From Caballeronia ptereochthonis (GTDB lineage Bacteria > Pseudomonadota > Gammaproteobacteria > Burkholderiales > Burkholderiaceae): DNA of 64,000 nucleotides. Both the position numbers and the translations under genes were made by a program. The stretch lies in contig NZ_FCOB02000024.1 of the NCBI RefSeq assembly GCF_001545075.1, positions 1 to 64,000 on the forward strand, written 5' to 3'. This document shows, one piece after another, positions 53,296 through 63,331 of the stretch. The number at the start of each line of letters is the position of its first letter. Within the stretch, counting starts at the first letter, position 1. The notes below the pieces were generated by a model. The model did not search any database, was not told where the DNA came from, and saw nothing but the letters and a program-made list of their open reading frames with translations.

Positions 53296-54693
53296 ATGCG
53301 CGCGATGACGACATCGACCAGCACGACCGGCATGCTGAGCGACGTGCGCAGGATCGCGGCGCTCGCGTGGCCGGTGCTGATCGGCCAGCTCGCGGTGATC
53401 GCCTTCGGCGTGATCGACACCGCGATGGTCGGGCGCTTCTCCGCCACCGATCTCGCCGCGCTCGGCCTCGGCGGCTCGGTCTACATCTCGGTGTATATCG
53501 GCCTGACGGGCATTCTCGTCGCGCTGCAGCCGATCGCCGGGCAGCTCTTCGGCGCGGGCCGCGAAAGCGAGATCGGCGCGGAGACGCGTCAGGCGCTGTG
53601 GCTCGCCGCCGCGCTCGCGGTGATCGGCTTCGTGCTGCTCTACTTTCCCGAGCCGCTCCTCTCGCTCGCGAAAGCGCCGCCCGCGCTGCACGACCGCACG
53701 GTCGACTATCTGCGCATTCTCTCGTTCGGCCTGCCCGCGAGCCTCGCGTTTCGCGTCTACAGCTCGCTCACGAACGCGGTCGGCAAGCCGCGGCTCGTGA
53801 TGTTCCTGCAGGTCGGGGGCCTCCTGCTCAAGTTTCCGCTCAACACGTGGTTCATCTTCGGCGGCTTCGGCGTGCCCGCGCTGGGCGGCCCGGGCTGCGC
53901 GCTCGCGAGCACGCTCATCAACTGGGTGCTGGCGAGCGTCGGCATGACGGTGCTGTTCAGGTTCGAGTTCTTCCGCCCGTTCGGCATCTTCTCGCACTTC
54001 TGCTGGCCGGTCTGGCGGCGTCAGCTCGCGCTCCTGCGCCTCGGCATTCCGATGGGCCTCTCGTATCTCATCGAAGTGACGTCGTACACCTTCATGGCGC
54101 TCTTCATCTCGCGCTTCGGCACGACCACGCTCGCCGGCCATCAGATCGCGGGCAATCTGGGCGCGGTGCTTTACATGACGCCGCTTTCGATCGGCATCGC
54201 ATCTTCGACGCTCGTGTCGCAAGCGCTCGGCGCCGAACGCTACGACGACGCCCGCTCGATCTCGCGGCACGGCATCGGCATGGCATGCGTGCTGGCGCTC
54301 GCGTACGGCGTGCTCCTGATCGCCGCCCGCCCGCAGGTGATCGCGGCCTATACGCCGGATGCGAACGTCATCGCGGCCGCGATGCCGCTCGTGCTCATCA
54401 TCTTCTTCTATCACCTCTGCGACGCGTTGCAGATCACGACCGCGTTCATCCTGCGGGCATACAAGGTGACGCTCGTGCCGACCGTGATCTACGCCATCGC
54501 GCTCTGGGGCATCGGGCTGGGCGGCGGGTATCTGCTCGGCTTCGACGTCGGCGGCGGCGTGCCCGCATGGCTGCAGGGCGCGCGCGGCTTCTGGATCGCC
54601 AATTCGGCGAGTCTCGGCGTCGCGGGCATCGGGCTCTTCCTGTATTGGCGGCGCGTGAGCACGCGTCATCTCCCGACCGTCGACGCGCGCTGA
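53296..54693 (+). CDS. MATE family multidrug/cation antiporter (NorM/DinF-like)
   Basis: A 465-residue inner-membrane exporter with twelve predicted helices in two MatE repeats. The first has IAALAWPVLIGQLAVIAFGVIDTAMVGRF and the second begins near LALLRLGIPMGLSYLIEV. MATE transporters expel cationic drugs using H+ or Na+ gradients. The start may be 53296 or 53305; neither has a strong ribosome-binding site, in line with coupling to the preceding gene 4 bp away. Confidence 0.9.
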   Translation: MRAMTTSTSTTGMLSDVRRIAALAWPVLIGQLAVIAFGVIDTAMVGRFSATDLAALGLGGSVYISVYIGLTGILVALQPIAGQLFGAGRESEIGAETRQALWLAAALAVIGFVLLYFPEPLLSLAKAPPALHDRTVDYLRILSFGLPASLAFRVYSSLTNAVGKPRLVMFLQVGGLLLKFPLNTWFIFGGFGVPALGGPGCALASTLINWVLASVGMTVLFRFEFFRPFGIFSHFCWPVWRRQLALLRLGIPMGLSYLIEVTSYTFMALFISRFGTTTLAGHQIAGNLGAVLYMTPLSIGIASSTLVSQALGAERYDDARSISRHGIGMACVLALAYGVLLIAARPQVIAAYTPDANVIAAAMPLVLIIFFYHLCDALQITTAFILRAYKVTLVPTVIYAIALWGIGLGGGYLLGFDVGGGVPAWLQGARGFWIANSASLGVAGIGLFLYWRRVSTRHLPTVDAR

Positions 54694-54704
54694 ACCGCTT
54701 GCAT

Positions 54705-54751
54705 CCGATGCGATGATTTGTTGAAAAACATCATCGACTTCGCATCATCGG
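54705..54751. repeat. Imperfect stem-loop between the MATE gene and the alpha-2-macroglobulin gene
   Basis: CCGATGCGATGAT and the interrupted complement ATCATCG...GCATCATCGG form a long imperfect hairpin 12 bp beyond the MATE stop. No T-run follows; it may be a weak terminator or an mRNA-stabilising element. Confidence 0.4.
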
Positions 54752-54809
54752 AAAGAAGGACGTAAGGCTCCAGTAGAATTTCGCGTCGAGGGAAACTCGG
54801 AGCGAGTGG

Positions 54810-57800
54810 ATGAGCCGCATAACAACGTCACAAAAAAAGCGGATCCTGGCCGCAACCACGCTGATCGCCGTGCTCGGCACGGGCGCCGCGATCCATCGAG
54901 CCGATGCCGCGCGCATCGCGAGCGTCTCGCCGCAAGGCAAGGTCGCGCAGGTGCGGCAGGTCGTCGCCAAGTTCGACGAGCCAATGATCGCCTTCGGCAA
55001 CGCTGCCGCCGCCGCGCCCGGCAAGCTCGCCTGTAGCGGCGCGCCCGCCACCGCCACCGCGGGCTCCGGCCGCTGGATCGACGCCAGGACCTGGGCCTTC
55101 GACTTCGAGCACGACCTGCCGCCCGGCGTGCGCTGCGCGCTCGATCTCTCCGATGGCCTCAAGTCCGTCGCGGGCAGCGCGCTTTCCGGGCCGCGCCACT
55201 TCGCGTTTCAGACGGGCGGCCCGTTCGTCACGCGCATCATGCCGAGCTACGGCGACATCGAAGAGAACCAGGCCTTCGTGCTGCGCCTGAACGGCTCCGC
55301 GACGCAAGCCTCGGTGCTCCGGCATGTGTGGTGCGAATCGAACGCGCTCGGCAACCGCATTCCGGTGCGCACGCTCGACGACGCCACGCGCGCCGCACTG
55401 CTCAAGCATTTCCAGCTGGAGAAGGAAAGCGATCGCGTGCTCACACTCACCTGCGAGCAAACGTTGCCGTCCGCGACCAAGATGCAGCTCGTCTACGGCG
55501 CGGGCGTGACGGGGCCGAGCGGCATCGCCAACGACGTCGAGAAGCGCTTCGACTTCACGGTGCGCGAGCCTTTCACGGCGAGCTTCTCGTGCGAGCGCGA
55601 GAACGCGAAGGCGCCCTGCACGCCGTTGCGTGCGCTGCGTCTGAACCTCAGCGCGCCGATCAGCCGCGCGGATGCGCAGAAGTTCGTGCTGCGCGGATCG
55701 AAGGGCACGACCTCCCCGCATTTCGATGCAAGCGACAAGGACGCCGAAGTGAGCGCGGTCGAGTTCGCCGCGCCGCTGCCGGAACACGCCGATCTCACGA
55801 TCGAAGCGCCCGCGAACCTCAAGGACACGAGCGGCCGCCCGCTCGCCAACGCCGATCTCTTTCCGCTCCGGACCGCGACCGCGCCGATGCCGCCGCTCGC
55901 GAAGTTCTCGTCGGGCGCGTTCGGCATCATCGAGCGCTTCGCCGAGCCCGACATGCCCGCGATGCTGCCCGTCACGCTGCGTCACGTCGAAGCGGACCTG
56001 CACGTGCAGGGGCTCGATTCGGGCACGTCGCAGATCACGAAGCTCAAGCTCGACGCCGATCAGGACATCCGCCGATGGATGCGCGCCGTCGACCTGTTCG
56101 ACGGCATCTCGATGTCGCGCTCGACGATTCAGGAGCGCATGCCCGAGATGCTCGGCAACGGCATCGCGCCGGTCATCATCCCGAACAGCGACGGCACGGT
56201 CTCCAAAGACCCGCAGATCGACATCCGTTCGCTGTCGATGCTCGCGAAGCGTCCCGGCGTCGAGACGCTCACCCTGCCCGCCGCCGATCCGAAGGCATTG
56301 CGGCCCTTCGAGGTCGTCGGCATTCCGTTCACGAAGCCCGGCTTCTATGTCGTCGAGCTGAGCTCGCCCGCGCTCGGCGCGTCGCTGCTCGGCAGGAATC
56401 AGGCGATGTACGTGCGCACGTCGGTGCTCGTCACCAATCTCGGCGTGCATTTCAAGCAGGGACGCGAAAACAGCCTCGTGTGGGTCACGACGCTCGACAA
56501 GGGCAAGCCCGTTACGAACGCGCAAGTGCGCGTGACCGACTGCAACGGCGACGAGATCGCCACCGCGAAAACGGATGCGCAAGGCATCGCAAGAATCGAC
56601 AAGACGCTCGCGGCCGCGCGCGCATGCAACGAGCACAGTCTCGCGTGGGGCGGCTTCTTCGTGTCGGCGCGCGTGAACGATCCCGCCACCGGACCGGACA
56701 TGGCGTTCGCGATGTCCGACTGGAACCGCGGCATCGAGTCGTGGCGCTTCAATGTGCCGACCGACATGAGCGCGGCACGGACGACGCGCGCGCATACCGT
56801 GTTCGACCGCACGCTGCTGCGCGCGGGCGAAACCGTTTCGATGAAGCATCTGCTGCGCGTCGAGACGCTGAACGGCTTCGCGTTTGCGTCGAGCTACCCG
56901 AGCCGCGTGACGATCCGACACATCGGCAGCGGACAGACCTGGCATCTGCCGCTCAAGTGGGCGGCGGATCACAGCGCCGATTCCACCTTCACCGTGCCCG
57001 TCGCGGCGAAGCTCGGCGAATACAGCGTGACGCTCGACAACGGCGCGGCGGCTTCGAACCACGACGAAAACGGCGCCAGCGACGACGGCGACAACGACAA
57101 CGACAACGCCGTCACGCAGTCGTACGAATCCGGCAGCTTCCGCGTGGAGGAATTCCGCCTGCCGGTGTTCAAAGGCTCGATCACGGCCGGCGACGGCAAA
57201 TCGCCCGGGCTCGTCGCCGCGCAGGAGGCCCCCGTCGCGGTGCGGCTCGAATATGTGCAAGGCGGGCCCGCGTCGAATCTGCCGGTGCAGGTCTCTGCGC
57301 TCGTGCGCGACGTGTCGCCGCCGTTCGCGACGCAATACGAGGCGTTCAGCTTCGCGCCGTATCGCAAGCCCGCGAACGACGGCGCGAGCGCGCCCGCCGA
57401 GGACGAAGACAGCGAGCAGCAGGACAACGCGACGACGAAACTCGTCGCCGACAAGCTGCGCGTGACGCTCGATCGCGAAGGCGCCGGCATGCTCACGGTG
57501 AAGCCGCTGCCCGCGGTCGAATCGCCGAAGCGTCTCGCGCTCGAAGCCAGCTTCGCCGATCCGAACGGCGAGATCCAGACCATCGGCGGCGGCACCACGC
57601 TGTGGCCCGCCGCGGTGGCCGTCGGCGTGAAGGCGGGACATTGGGTGTCGGTCGGCGGCGCGCTGCCGGTGCAGGCGCTCGCGCTCGATCTGCAAGGCAA
57701 GCCGCGCGCGGGTGTATCGGTGGAGATCAAGGCCGTCGCGCGCGTGATGTCGAGTTCGAGAAAGCGCATGGTCGGCGGCTTCTATGCGTACGACAACCAC

Positions 57801-60800
57801 ACCGAGGTCAAGGAGCTCGGCACGCTGTGCAGCGGCACGAGCGACGATCACGGCCTGCTGTCGTGCGACGCGAAAGTGAAGGAGCCGGGCAACGTCGATC
57901 TGATCGCGGTCGCCCGGGACGGCGACGGCCATGCGGCCAACGCGAGCACGTCCGTCTGGGTCACGCGCGAGGACGAACTGTGGTTCGGCGGCGAGAACAC
58001 GGACCGTATCGACGTGCTCCCCGAAAAAACCAGTTACGAGCCCGGCGAGACCGCGCGCTTTCAGGTGCGCATGCCGTTCCGTTCGGCGACGGCGCTCGTC
58101 GCGGTCGAGCGCGAAGGCATCGTCGAGACGCGTGTCGTCGAACTGAACGGCAAGGACCCGACCGTCGAGCTGAAAGTCGAGGATGCGTGGGGGCCGAACG
58201 TCTACGTATCCGTGCTCGCGCTGCGCGGACGCATCCGCGAGGTGCCGTGGTACTCGTTCTTCACATGGGGATGGAAAGCGCCGGGCGAATGGGCGCGCGC
58301 GTTCTGGTATGAAGGCCGTCAGTATCAGGCGCCGACTCCGCTCGTCGACCTGTCGAAGCCCGCGTTCCGTTACGGGCTCGCTTCGATCAAGGTCGGCACG
58401 GCCTCGCACCGGCTCGCGGTGAGCGTGAGTCCGGACGCGAAATCGTACACGGTGCGAAGCCGCGCCCACGTGAAGGTGAAAGTCGCGCTGCCCGACGGCA
58501 AGCCCGCGCCCGTGGGAACGCAGATCGCTGTCGCGGCCGTCGATGAAGCCCTGCTCGAACTCAAGCCCAATCAGAGCTGGGACGTGCTCGACGCGATGCT
58601 GCAGCAGCGCGCCTACGGCGTCGAAACGGCGACCGCGCAGATGGAGATCATCGGGCGGCGCCACTTCGGGCGCAAGGCGGTGCCCGCGGGCGGCGGCGGC
58701 GGACACAGCGCGACGCGCGAACTGTTCGACACGCTTCTGCTGTGGAACCCGCGCGTCACGCTCGATGCGAAGGGCGAAGCCACGGTCGACGTGCCGTTGA
58801 ACGACGCCCTCACGCGCTTCAGGATCGTCGCGGTCGCGGCGGTCGGCGCGGGGCAGTTCGGCGCCGGCAGCGCATCGATCCAGAGCACGCAGGACTTGCA
58901 GCTGATCTCGGGGTTGCCGCCGCTCGTGCGCGTCGGCGACGCGTTCCGCGCACAGTTCACGCTGCGCAACACGACTGCGCGGACGATGCGTGTCGTCGTC
59001 ACGCCGCGCGCCGGATCGCTCGCGCTCGATGCGCGCACGGTGGCGCTCGCGCCGGAATCGTCGCAGGAAGTGGCGTGGGACGTGACGACGCCCGATGTGC
59101 TCGGCGCGGAATCTTCCGCGAGTCTCGCGTGGGAAGTCAGCGCGGCTGAACAGGCCGGACCTTCGGTTGCCAAGCCCGCCAGCGACGCTGTGAAGATCAC
59201 GCAGCGCGTCGTCGCGGCGATTCCCGTCACGGTGCAGCAGGCGACCATCGCACAGGTCGACGGCATGCTCACGCTGCCCGTCGCGCCGCCCGCCGATGCG
59301 AGCAAGTCGAGCGACGGCGCCGTGCGCGGCGGCATCGCGGTGTCCTTGCAGCCGAAGCTCGCGGACGGCCTGCCCGGCGTGCGCCGCTGGTTCGAGCGTT
59401 ATCCGTACGGTTGCCTCGAGCAGCAGACATCGCGCGCGCTCGGCCTGATGGACGCGGCGCGCTGGCAAGGCATGCTGGCGCGCATGCCGTCGTATCTCGA
59501 CCGCGACGGCCTCGCCAGCTATTTCCCGCCCGCCGACGACGAGCGCCCGAGCGGCAGCCCCGCCCTCACCGCGTACCTGCTCGCCGTCACCGACGAAGCC
59601 GCGAAGCAGGACGGCCGCTTCGCCCTGCCCGACGATCTGCGCAATCAGATGGCCGCGGGCCTCGCGAATTTCGTCGACGGCAAGATCGAGCGCAAGTTCT
59701 GGGCGCCGCGCAACGATCTCGATTTCGAGAAGCTCGCCGCGATCGAAGCGCTGTCGCGCCATGGTCTCGCGCAGGCGCGCATGCTCGGCTCGATCACGAT
59801 CGCGCCGGATCAGTGGCCGACGTCGGCGGTGCTCGACTATTACGCGATCCTGTCGCGCATCGACGGCATTCCGGATCGCGACGAGAAGCGCGCGCAGGCG
59901 GAGCAGATCATCCGTGCGCGCCTCACCTATCAGGGCACGCGTCTCACGTTCTCGACCGAGCGCGACGACGACCTTTGGTGGCTCATGACGGGCGCCGAGA
60001 CCAACGCCGCGCGCACCGCGCTCGTCTTCGCCGATGCGCCCGGCTGGAAGGACGAGATGCCGCGCATCGTCGCGGGGCTGCTCGCGCTGCAGAAGAACGG
60101 CGCATGGCAGACCACGACCGCCAATCTGTGGGGCGCGCTCGCGGTCGGCCGTTTTTCGCGGCTCTTCGAGAGCATGCCGGTCACGGGTCATATGGCGATT
60201 CAATTGGACGCGTTCACGCACAGCGTGAACTGGAGCGCGGCCGCGACCGCTGCGCCCGCCTCGGCCACGCCCGCGACGAAGACCGCGAGCGCGCGCAGCG
60301 TCATGCTGCCGTGGACGACGGGCCCGCTCACGCTCACGCAGGACGGCACCGGCAAGCCGTGGGCGACGATCGAGAGCCTCGCGGCCGTCGCGCTGAAGGC
60401 GCCGTTCGCGGCGGGTTATCGCATCGCGAAGACCGTCACGCCGGTCGATCCGGCCGTGAAAGGCGTGCTCTCGCGCGGCGACATCGTGCGCGTGCATCTC
60501 GACATCGACGCGCAAAGCGACATGACCTGGGTCGTCGTGAACGATCCGATTCCCGCGGGCGCGACGATTCTCGGCTCCGGCCTCGGCCGCGATTCCGAAG
60601 CGGCGACCTCGGGCGAGAAGCAGGAGCGCGGCGCGTGGCCCGCGTTCGTCGAGCGCGGCTTCGATGGCTATCGTGCGTATTACGACTATCTGCCCAAAGG
60701 CAAGCTGCAGGTCGAATACACGATGCGGCTGAACAATCCGGGTACCTTCGGCCTGCCGCCGACGCGCGTCGAAGCGCTCTACGCGCCTGCGTCGTTCGGC

Positions 60801-60848
60801 GCGCTGCCGAACGCGCCGGTGATCGTCAAGCCGCTTGCCGCGAAGTGA
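54810..60848 (+). CDS. Bacterial alpha-2-macroglobulin
   Basis: A 2012-residue periplasmic protease trap. A signal peptide of about 30 residues (KKRILAATTLIAVLGTGAA, then HRADA) is followed by several MG domains, the bait region and the thioester domain with the reactive motif CLEQ (Cys1535, Gln1538). Unlike YfhM of Escherichia coli it has no lipobox cysteine, so it is probably soluble or held by an uncleaved helix; it is also about 350 residues longer. Two acidic linkers lie near residues 755-770 and 866-880. GGAG lies seven bases before the ATG. It is followed 4 bp later by pbpC, its usual partner. Confidence 0.94.
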   Translation: MSRITTSQKKRILAATTLIAVLGTGAAIHRADAARIASVSPQGKVAQVRQVVAKFDEPMIAFGNAAAAAPGKLACSGAPATATAGSGRWIDARTWAFDFEHDLPPGVRCALDLSDGLKSVAGSALSGPRHFAFQTGGPFVTRIMPSYGDIEENQAFVLRLNGSATQASVLRHVWCESNALGNRIPVRTLDDATRAALLKHFQLEKESDRVLTLTCEQTLPSATKMQLVYGAGVTGPSGIANDVEKRFDFTVREPFTASFSCERENAKAPCTPLRALRLNLSAPISRADAQKFVLRGSKGTTSPHFDASDKDAEVSAVEFAAPLPEHADLTIEAPANLKDTSGRPLANADLFPLRTATAPMPPLAKFSSGAFGIIERFAEPDMPAMLPVTLRHVEADLHVQGLDSGTSQITKLKLDADQDIRRWMRAVDLFDGISMSRSTIQERMPEMLGNGIAPVIIPNSDGTVSKDPQIDIRSLSMLAKRPGVETLTLPAADPKALRPFEVVGIPFTKPGFYVVELSSPALGASLLGRNQAMYVRTSVLVTNLGVHFKQGRENSLVWVTTLDKGKPVTNAQVRVTDCNGDEIATAKTDAQGIARIDKTLAAARACNEHSLAWGGFFVSARVNDPATGPDMAFAMSDWNRGIESWRFNVPTDMSAARTTRAHTVFDRTLLRAGETVSMKHLLRVETLNGFAFASSYPSRVTIRHIGSGQTWHLPLKWAADHSADSTFTVPVAAKLGEYSVTLDNGAAASNHDENGASDDGDNDNDNAVTQSYESGSFRVEEFRLPVFKGSITAGDGKSPGLVAAQEAPVAVRLEYVQGGPASNLPVQVSALVRDVSPPFATQYEAFSFAPYRKPANDGASAPAEDEDSEQQDNATTKLVADKLRVTLDREGAGMLTVKPLPAVESPKRLALEASFADPNGEIQTIGGGTTLWPAAVAVGVKAGHWVSVGGALPVQALALDLQGKPRAGVSVEIKAVARVMSSSRKRMVGGFYAYDNHTEVKELGTLCSGTSDDHGLLSCDAKVKEPGNVDLIAVARDGDGHAANASTSVWVTREDELWFGGENTDRIDVLPEKTSYEPGETARFQVRMPFRSATALVAVEREGIVETRVVELNGKDPTVELKVEDAWGPNVYVSVLALRGRIREVPWYSFFTWGWKAPGEWARAFWYEGRQYQAPTPLVDLSKPAFRYGLASIKVGTASHRLAVSVSPDAKSYTVRSRAHVKVKVALPDGKPAPVGTQIAVAAVDEALLELKPNQSWDVLDAMLQQRAYGVETATAQMEIIGRRHFGRKAVPAGGGGGHSATRELFDTLLLWNPRVTLDAKGEATVDVPLNDALTRFRIVAVAAVGAGQFGAGSASIQSTQDLQLISGLPPLVRVGDAFRAQFTLRNTTARTMRVVVTPRAGSLALDARTVALAPESSQEVAWDVTTPDVLGAESSASLAWEVSAAEQAGPSVAKPASDAVKITQRVVAAIPVTVQQATIAQVDGMLTLPVAPPADASKSSDGAVRGGIAVSLQPKLADGLPGVRRWFERYPYGCLEQQTSRALGLMDAARWQGMLARMPSYLDRDGLASYFPPADDERPSGSPALTAYLLAVTDEAAKQDGRFALPDDLRNQMAAGLANFVDGKIERKFWAPRNDLDFEKLAAIEALSRHGLAQARMLGSITIAPDQWPTSAVLDYYAILSRIDGIPDRDEKRAQAEQIIRARLTYQGTRLTFSTERDDDLWWLMTGAETNAARTALVFADAPGWKDEMPRIVAGLLALQKNGAWQTTTANLWGALAVGRFSRLFESMPVTGHMAIQLDAFTHSVNWSAAATAAPASATPATKTASARSVMLPWTTGPLTLTQDGTGKPWATIESLAAVALKAPFAAGYRIAKTVTPVDPAVKGVLSRGDIVRVHLDIDAQSDMTWVVVNDPIPAGATILGSGLGRDSEAATSGEKQERGAWPAFVERGFDGYRAYYDYLPKGKLQVEYTMRLNNPGTFGLPPTRVEALYAPASFGALPNAPVIVKPLAAK

Positions 60849-60852
60849 TGCC

Positions 60853-63087
60853 ATGAAGCGCGCCGCCTGCCTCGTCATCGCGTGCGTGCTGCCGGCGGCG
60901 GCGCACGCGTTGCCGAGCTTCGACGAAGTTCGCACGAAGTGGCGCAGCTCCGACTGGGTGCTGCTTTCCCGCGACGGCGAACCGCTCGCCCGCACGCGCA
61001 TCGACACGAGCGCGCGGCGCGGCGACTGGGTCGCGCTCGCGGACGTGTCGCCGGCGTTGCGCGAGGCGATCGTCGTGTCGGAGGACAAGCGCTTCCACGA
61101 GCACGCGGGCGTCGACTGGCGCGGCGCGGCCGCCGCCGCGTGGGGCAATCTGTGGAACACGCGCACGCGCGGCGCGTCCACGGTGACCATGCAGCTCACC
61201 GGTCTCATCGAGGAAGATGGCAAGCCAACCGGACGCCGTTCCATCGGGGAAAAAGCCCGGCAGACGGTCGGCGCGCTATGGCTCGAACGCAGCTGGCGCA
61301 AGGATCAGATTCTCGAGGCGTATCTGAATCTCGTGCCGTTTCGCGGCGAGATCGTCGGCTTGTCCGCGCTTTCGCAGACGCTGTTCGGCAAAGCCCCCTC
61401 CGGTCTCGATGAACGCGAGGCCGCGCTCGCCGCCGCGCTCGTGCGTGCGCCGAACGCGCCGTACGCAAAAGTCGCCGCGCGCACGTGCACGATCCTGCGC
61501 GACATGCAGGCGCTGCATGGTGCGCGCGACGTCGATCCGTGCGTCAACCTGACGAGCTACGTCCAGTTGATGCTCACGCGCACCGCTTCGGCGCCCGCCT
61601 TCGCTCAAGGCGACGACGCGCTCGCGCCGCACCTCGCGCGGCGCATTGCAAGCGAAGTACATCCGGCCGCGGGCGCGCGCGTGCGCGCAACGCTCGACGC
61701 GCGCCTGCAACGCTTCGCCCGCGATACGCTCGCGCGCACGCTCGCGGAGCTGAACGCGCCCGCGCATCCGCGCAACGTGCACGACGCGGCGGCCATTGTG
61801 ATCGACAACCGCTCGGGCGACGTGCTCGCGTGGGTCGGCTCGGCGGGCGGGCTGTCGAACGCGCCGGAAGTCGATGCCGTGCTCGCCGCGCGTCAGGCCG
61901 GCTCGACGCTGAAGCCCTTTCTCTACGCGCAGGCGATCGACGAGAAGCGCGTGACTGCCGCCACGCTGCTCGACGACGCGCCGCTCGATCTCGCGACCGG
62001 CGGCGGCCTCTACATTCCGCAGAACTACGATCACGATTTCAAGGGGTGGGTGAGCGTGCGCACGGCGCTCGGCTCGTCGCTGAACGTGCCGGCCGTGCGC
62101 ACGCTCGTGATGGTCACGCCGCACCGTTTCGCGAAAACGCTCGTCGCGCTCGGCCTGCCGCTCTCGCAAGCGGGCGATTACTACGGCTTCAGCCTCGCGC
62201 TCGGCAGCGCCGACGTCACGCTGGCGACGCTCGCCAATGCCTACCGGGCGCTCGCGAACGCCGGCATCGCGCGGCCCTTCTTCGATCTCGCCGACGCCCC
62301 GAAGGAAGTCCTGGTAGATCGTCGCCCGGCGCCGGCCGGCACGCGCGTGTTCAGCCCGGAGGCGAGCTTCATCGTCACCGACATCCTCGCGGACAACAAC
62401 GCGCGCACCCGCACCTTCGGCTTCGACAACGTGCTCGCCACGCGCACCTTCGCCGCGGTGAAGACGGGCACCAGCAAGGACATGCGCGATAACTGGGCGG
62501 TCGGTTTCACCTCGCGATACACCGTGGGCGTGTGGGTCGGCAATGCCGACGGCGCACCGATGTGGGACGTTTCAGGCGTGACGGGCGCCGCGCCGGCATG
62601 GAACGCGCTCGTCAACTATCTGAATCGACGCTCGGACAGCCGTGCGCCGCAAGCGCCGGCGGGCGTCGTGCGCGCGAGCGTCACGTATCAGGACGACATC
62701 GAGCCGGCTCGCCACGAATGGTTCGTACGCGGCACGCAGATGAGCGCCATCGGACTCACGGCGAATGCGGCGCGGACCGTTCGGGGCGCCAGCTCCGATG
62801 CGCAGGCGGCCCGCATCGGCGCGCCGACGGACGGCACCATTTTCGCGCTCGACCCGGACATCCCACCCGCGCGCCAGCGCGTGTGGTTCGAGCGCGCGGA
62901 CAGCGGCGCGCGCCTCGCGTGGCGGCTCGACGGCAAGCCGTACAGCCGCGATGCCCGCGCGGCCTGGCTTCCGTGGCCGGGGCGCCACGTGCTCGAACTC
63001 GTGGATGCACGCGGCGAAGTCGTCGACAAGGTCGGCTTCGAGGTGCGCGGCGCCTACGCCAAAGCCGCCTCGCACGGCGCCAGGTGA
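60853..63087 (+). CDS. pbpC: Penicillin-binding protein 1C
   Basis: A 744-residue bifunctional peptidoglycan synthase. The signal sequence or anchor (ACLVIACVLPAAAHA) precedes the glycosyltransferase 51 domain with SEDKRFHEHAGVD (catalytic Glu near 77). The transpeptidase domain has STLK (Ser near 350), SSLN and KTGTS (near 537). The C-terminal BiPBP_C domain of about 90 residues marks it as PBP1C. The macroglobulin gene just upstream is thought to guard the wall that PBP1C repairs. Start MKRAACLVI; the six codons before it overlap the previous gene. Confidence 0.95.
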   Translation: MKRAACLVIACVLPAAAHALPSFDEVRTKWRSSDWVLLSRDGEPLARTRIDTSARRGDWVALADVSPALREAIVVSEDKRFHEHAGVDWRGAAAAAWGNLWNTRTRGASTVTMQLTGLIEEDGKPTGRRSIGEKARQTVGALWLERSWRKDQILEAYLNLVPFRGEIVGLSALSQTLFGKAPSGLDEREAALAAALVRAPNAPYAKVAARTCTILRDMQALHGARDVDPCVNLTSYVQLMLTRTASAPAFAQGDDALAPHLARRIASEVHPAAGARVRATLDARLQRFARDTLARTLAELNAPAHPRNVHDAAAIVIDNRSGDVLAWVGSAGGLSNAPEVDAVLAARQAGSTLKPFLYAQAIDEKRVTAATLLDDAPLDLATGGGLYIPQNYDHDFKGWVSVRTALGSSLNVPAVRTLVMVTPHRFAKTLVALGLPLSQAGDYYGFSLALGSADVTLATLANAYRALANAGIARPFFDLADAPKEVLVDRRPAPAGTRVFSPEASFIVTDILADNNARTRTFGFDNVLATRTFAAVKTGTSKDMRDNWAVGFTSRYTVGVWVGNADGAPMWDVSGVTGAAPAWNALVNYLNRRSDSRAPQAPAGVVRASVTYQDDIEPARHEWFVRGTQMSAIGLTANAARTVRGASSDAQAARIGAPTDGTIFALDPDIPPARQRVWFERADSGARLAWRLDGKPYSRDARAAWLPWPGRHVLELVDARGEVVDKVGFEVRGAYAKAASHGAR

Positions 63088-63331
63088 TGGGCCGAAACGG
63101 CGCAAAGGCTTGCAGCGCGAAGCAGGGACAGACAAAAAAATGTGCAACGTCATCCGTCCGGCGTTTCACAACGTTAAAGATTGTGCGGAAGCGCGGCGCA
63201 CGCGGTGGGGTCGTGCACAATGCGAGCCGTCATCGTTCGGGACGGGTTTTTGCCCTATCCTTAACGGCATCTTCCCAATTGGCCCGAACTTATCGATCCG
63301 TCATTCTTTCTCTCAAGCCTGGAGTGCCGTC

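Noticed and set aside
54828..61301. A 2157-codon open frame antisense to the alpha-2-macroglobulin and pbpC genes
   Set aside because: Same GC artefact; the plus-strand proteins have clear domains, signal peptides and catalytic motifs.
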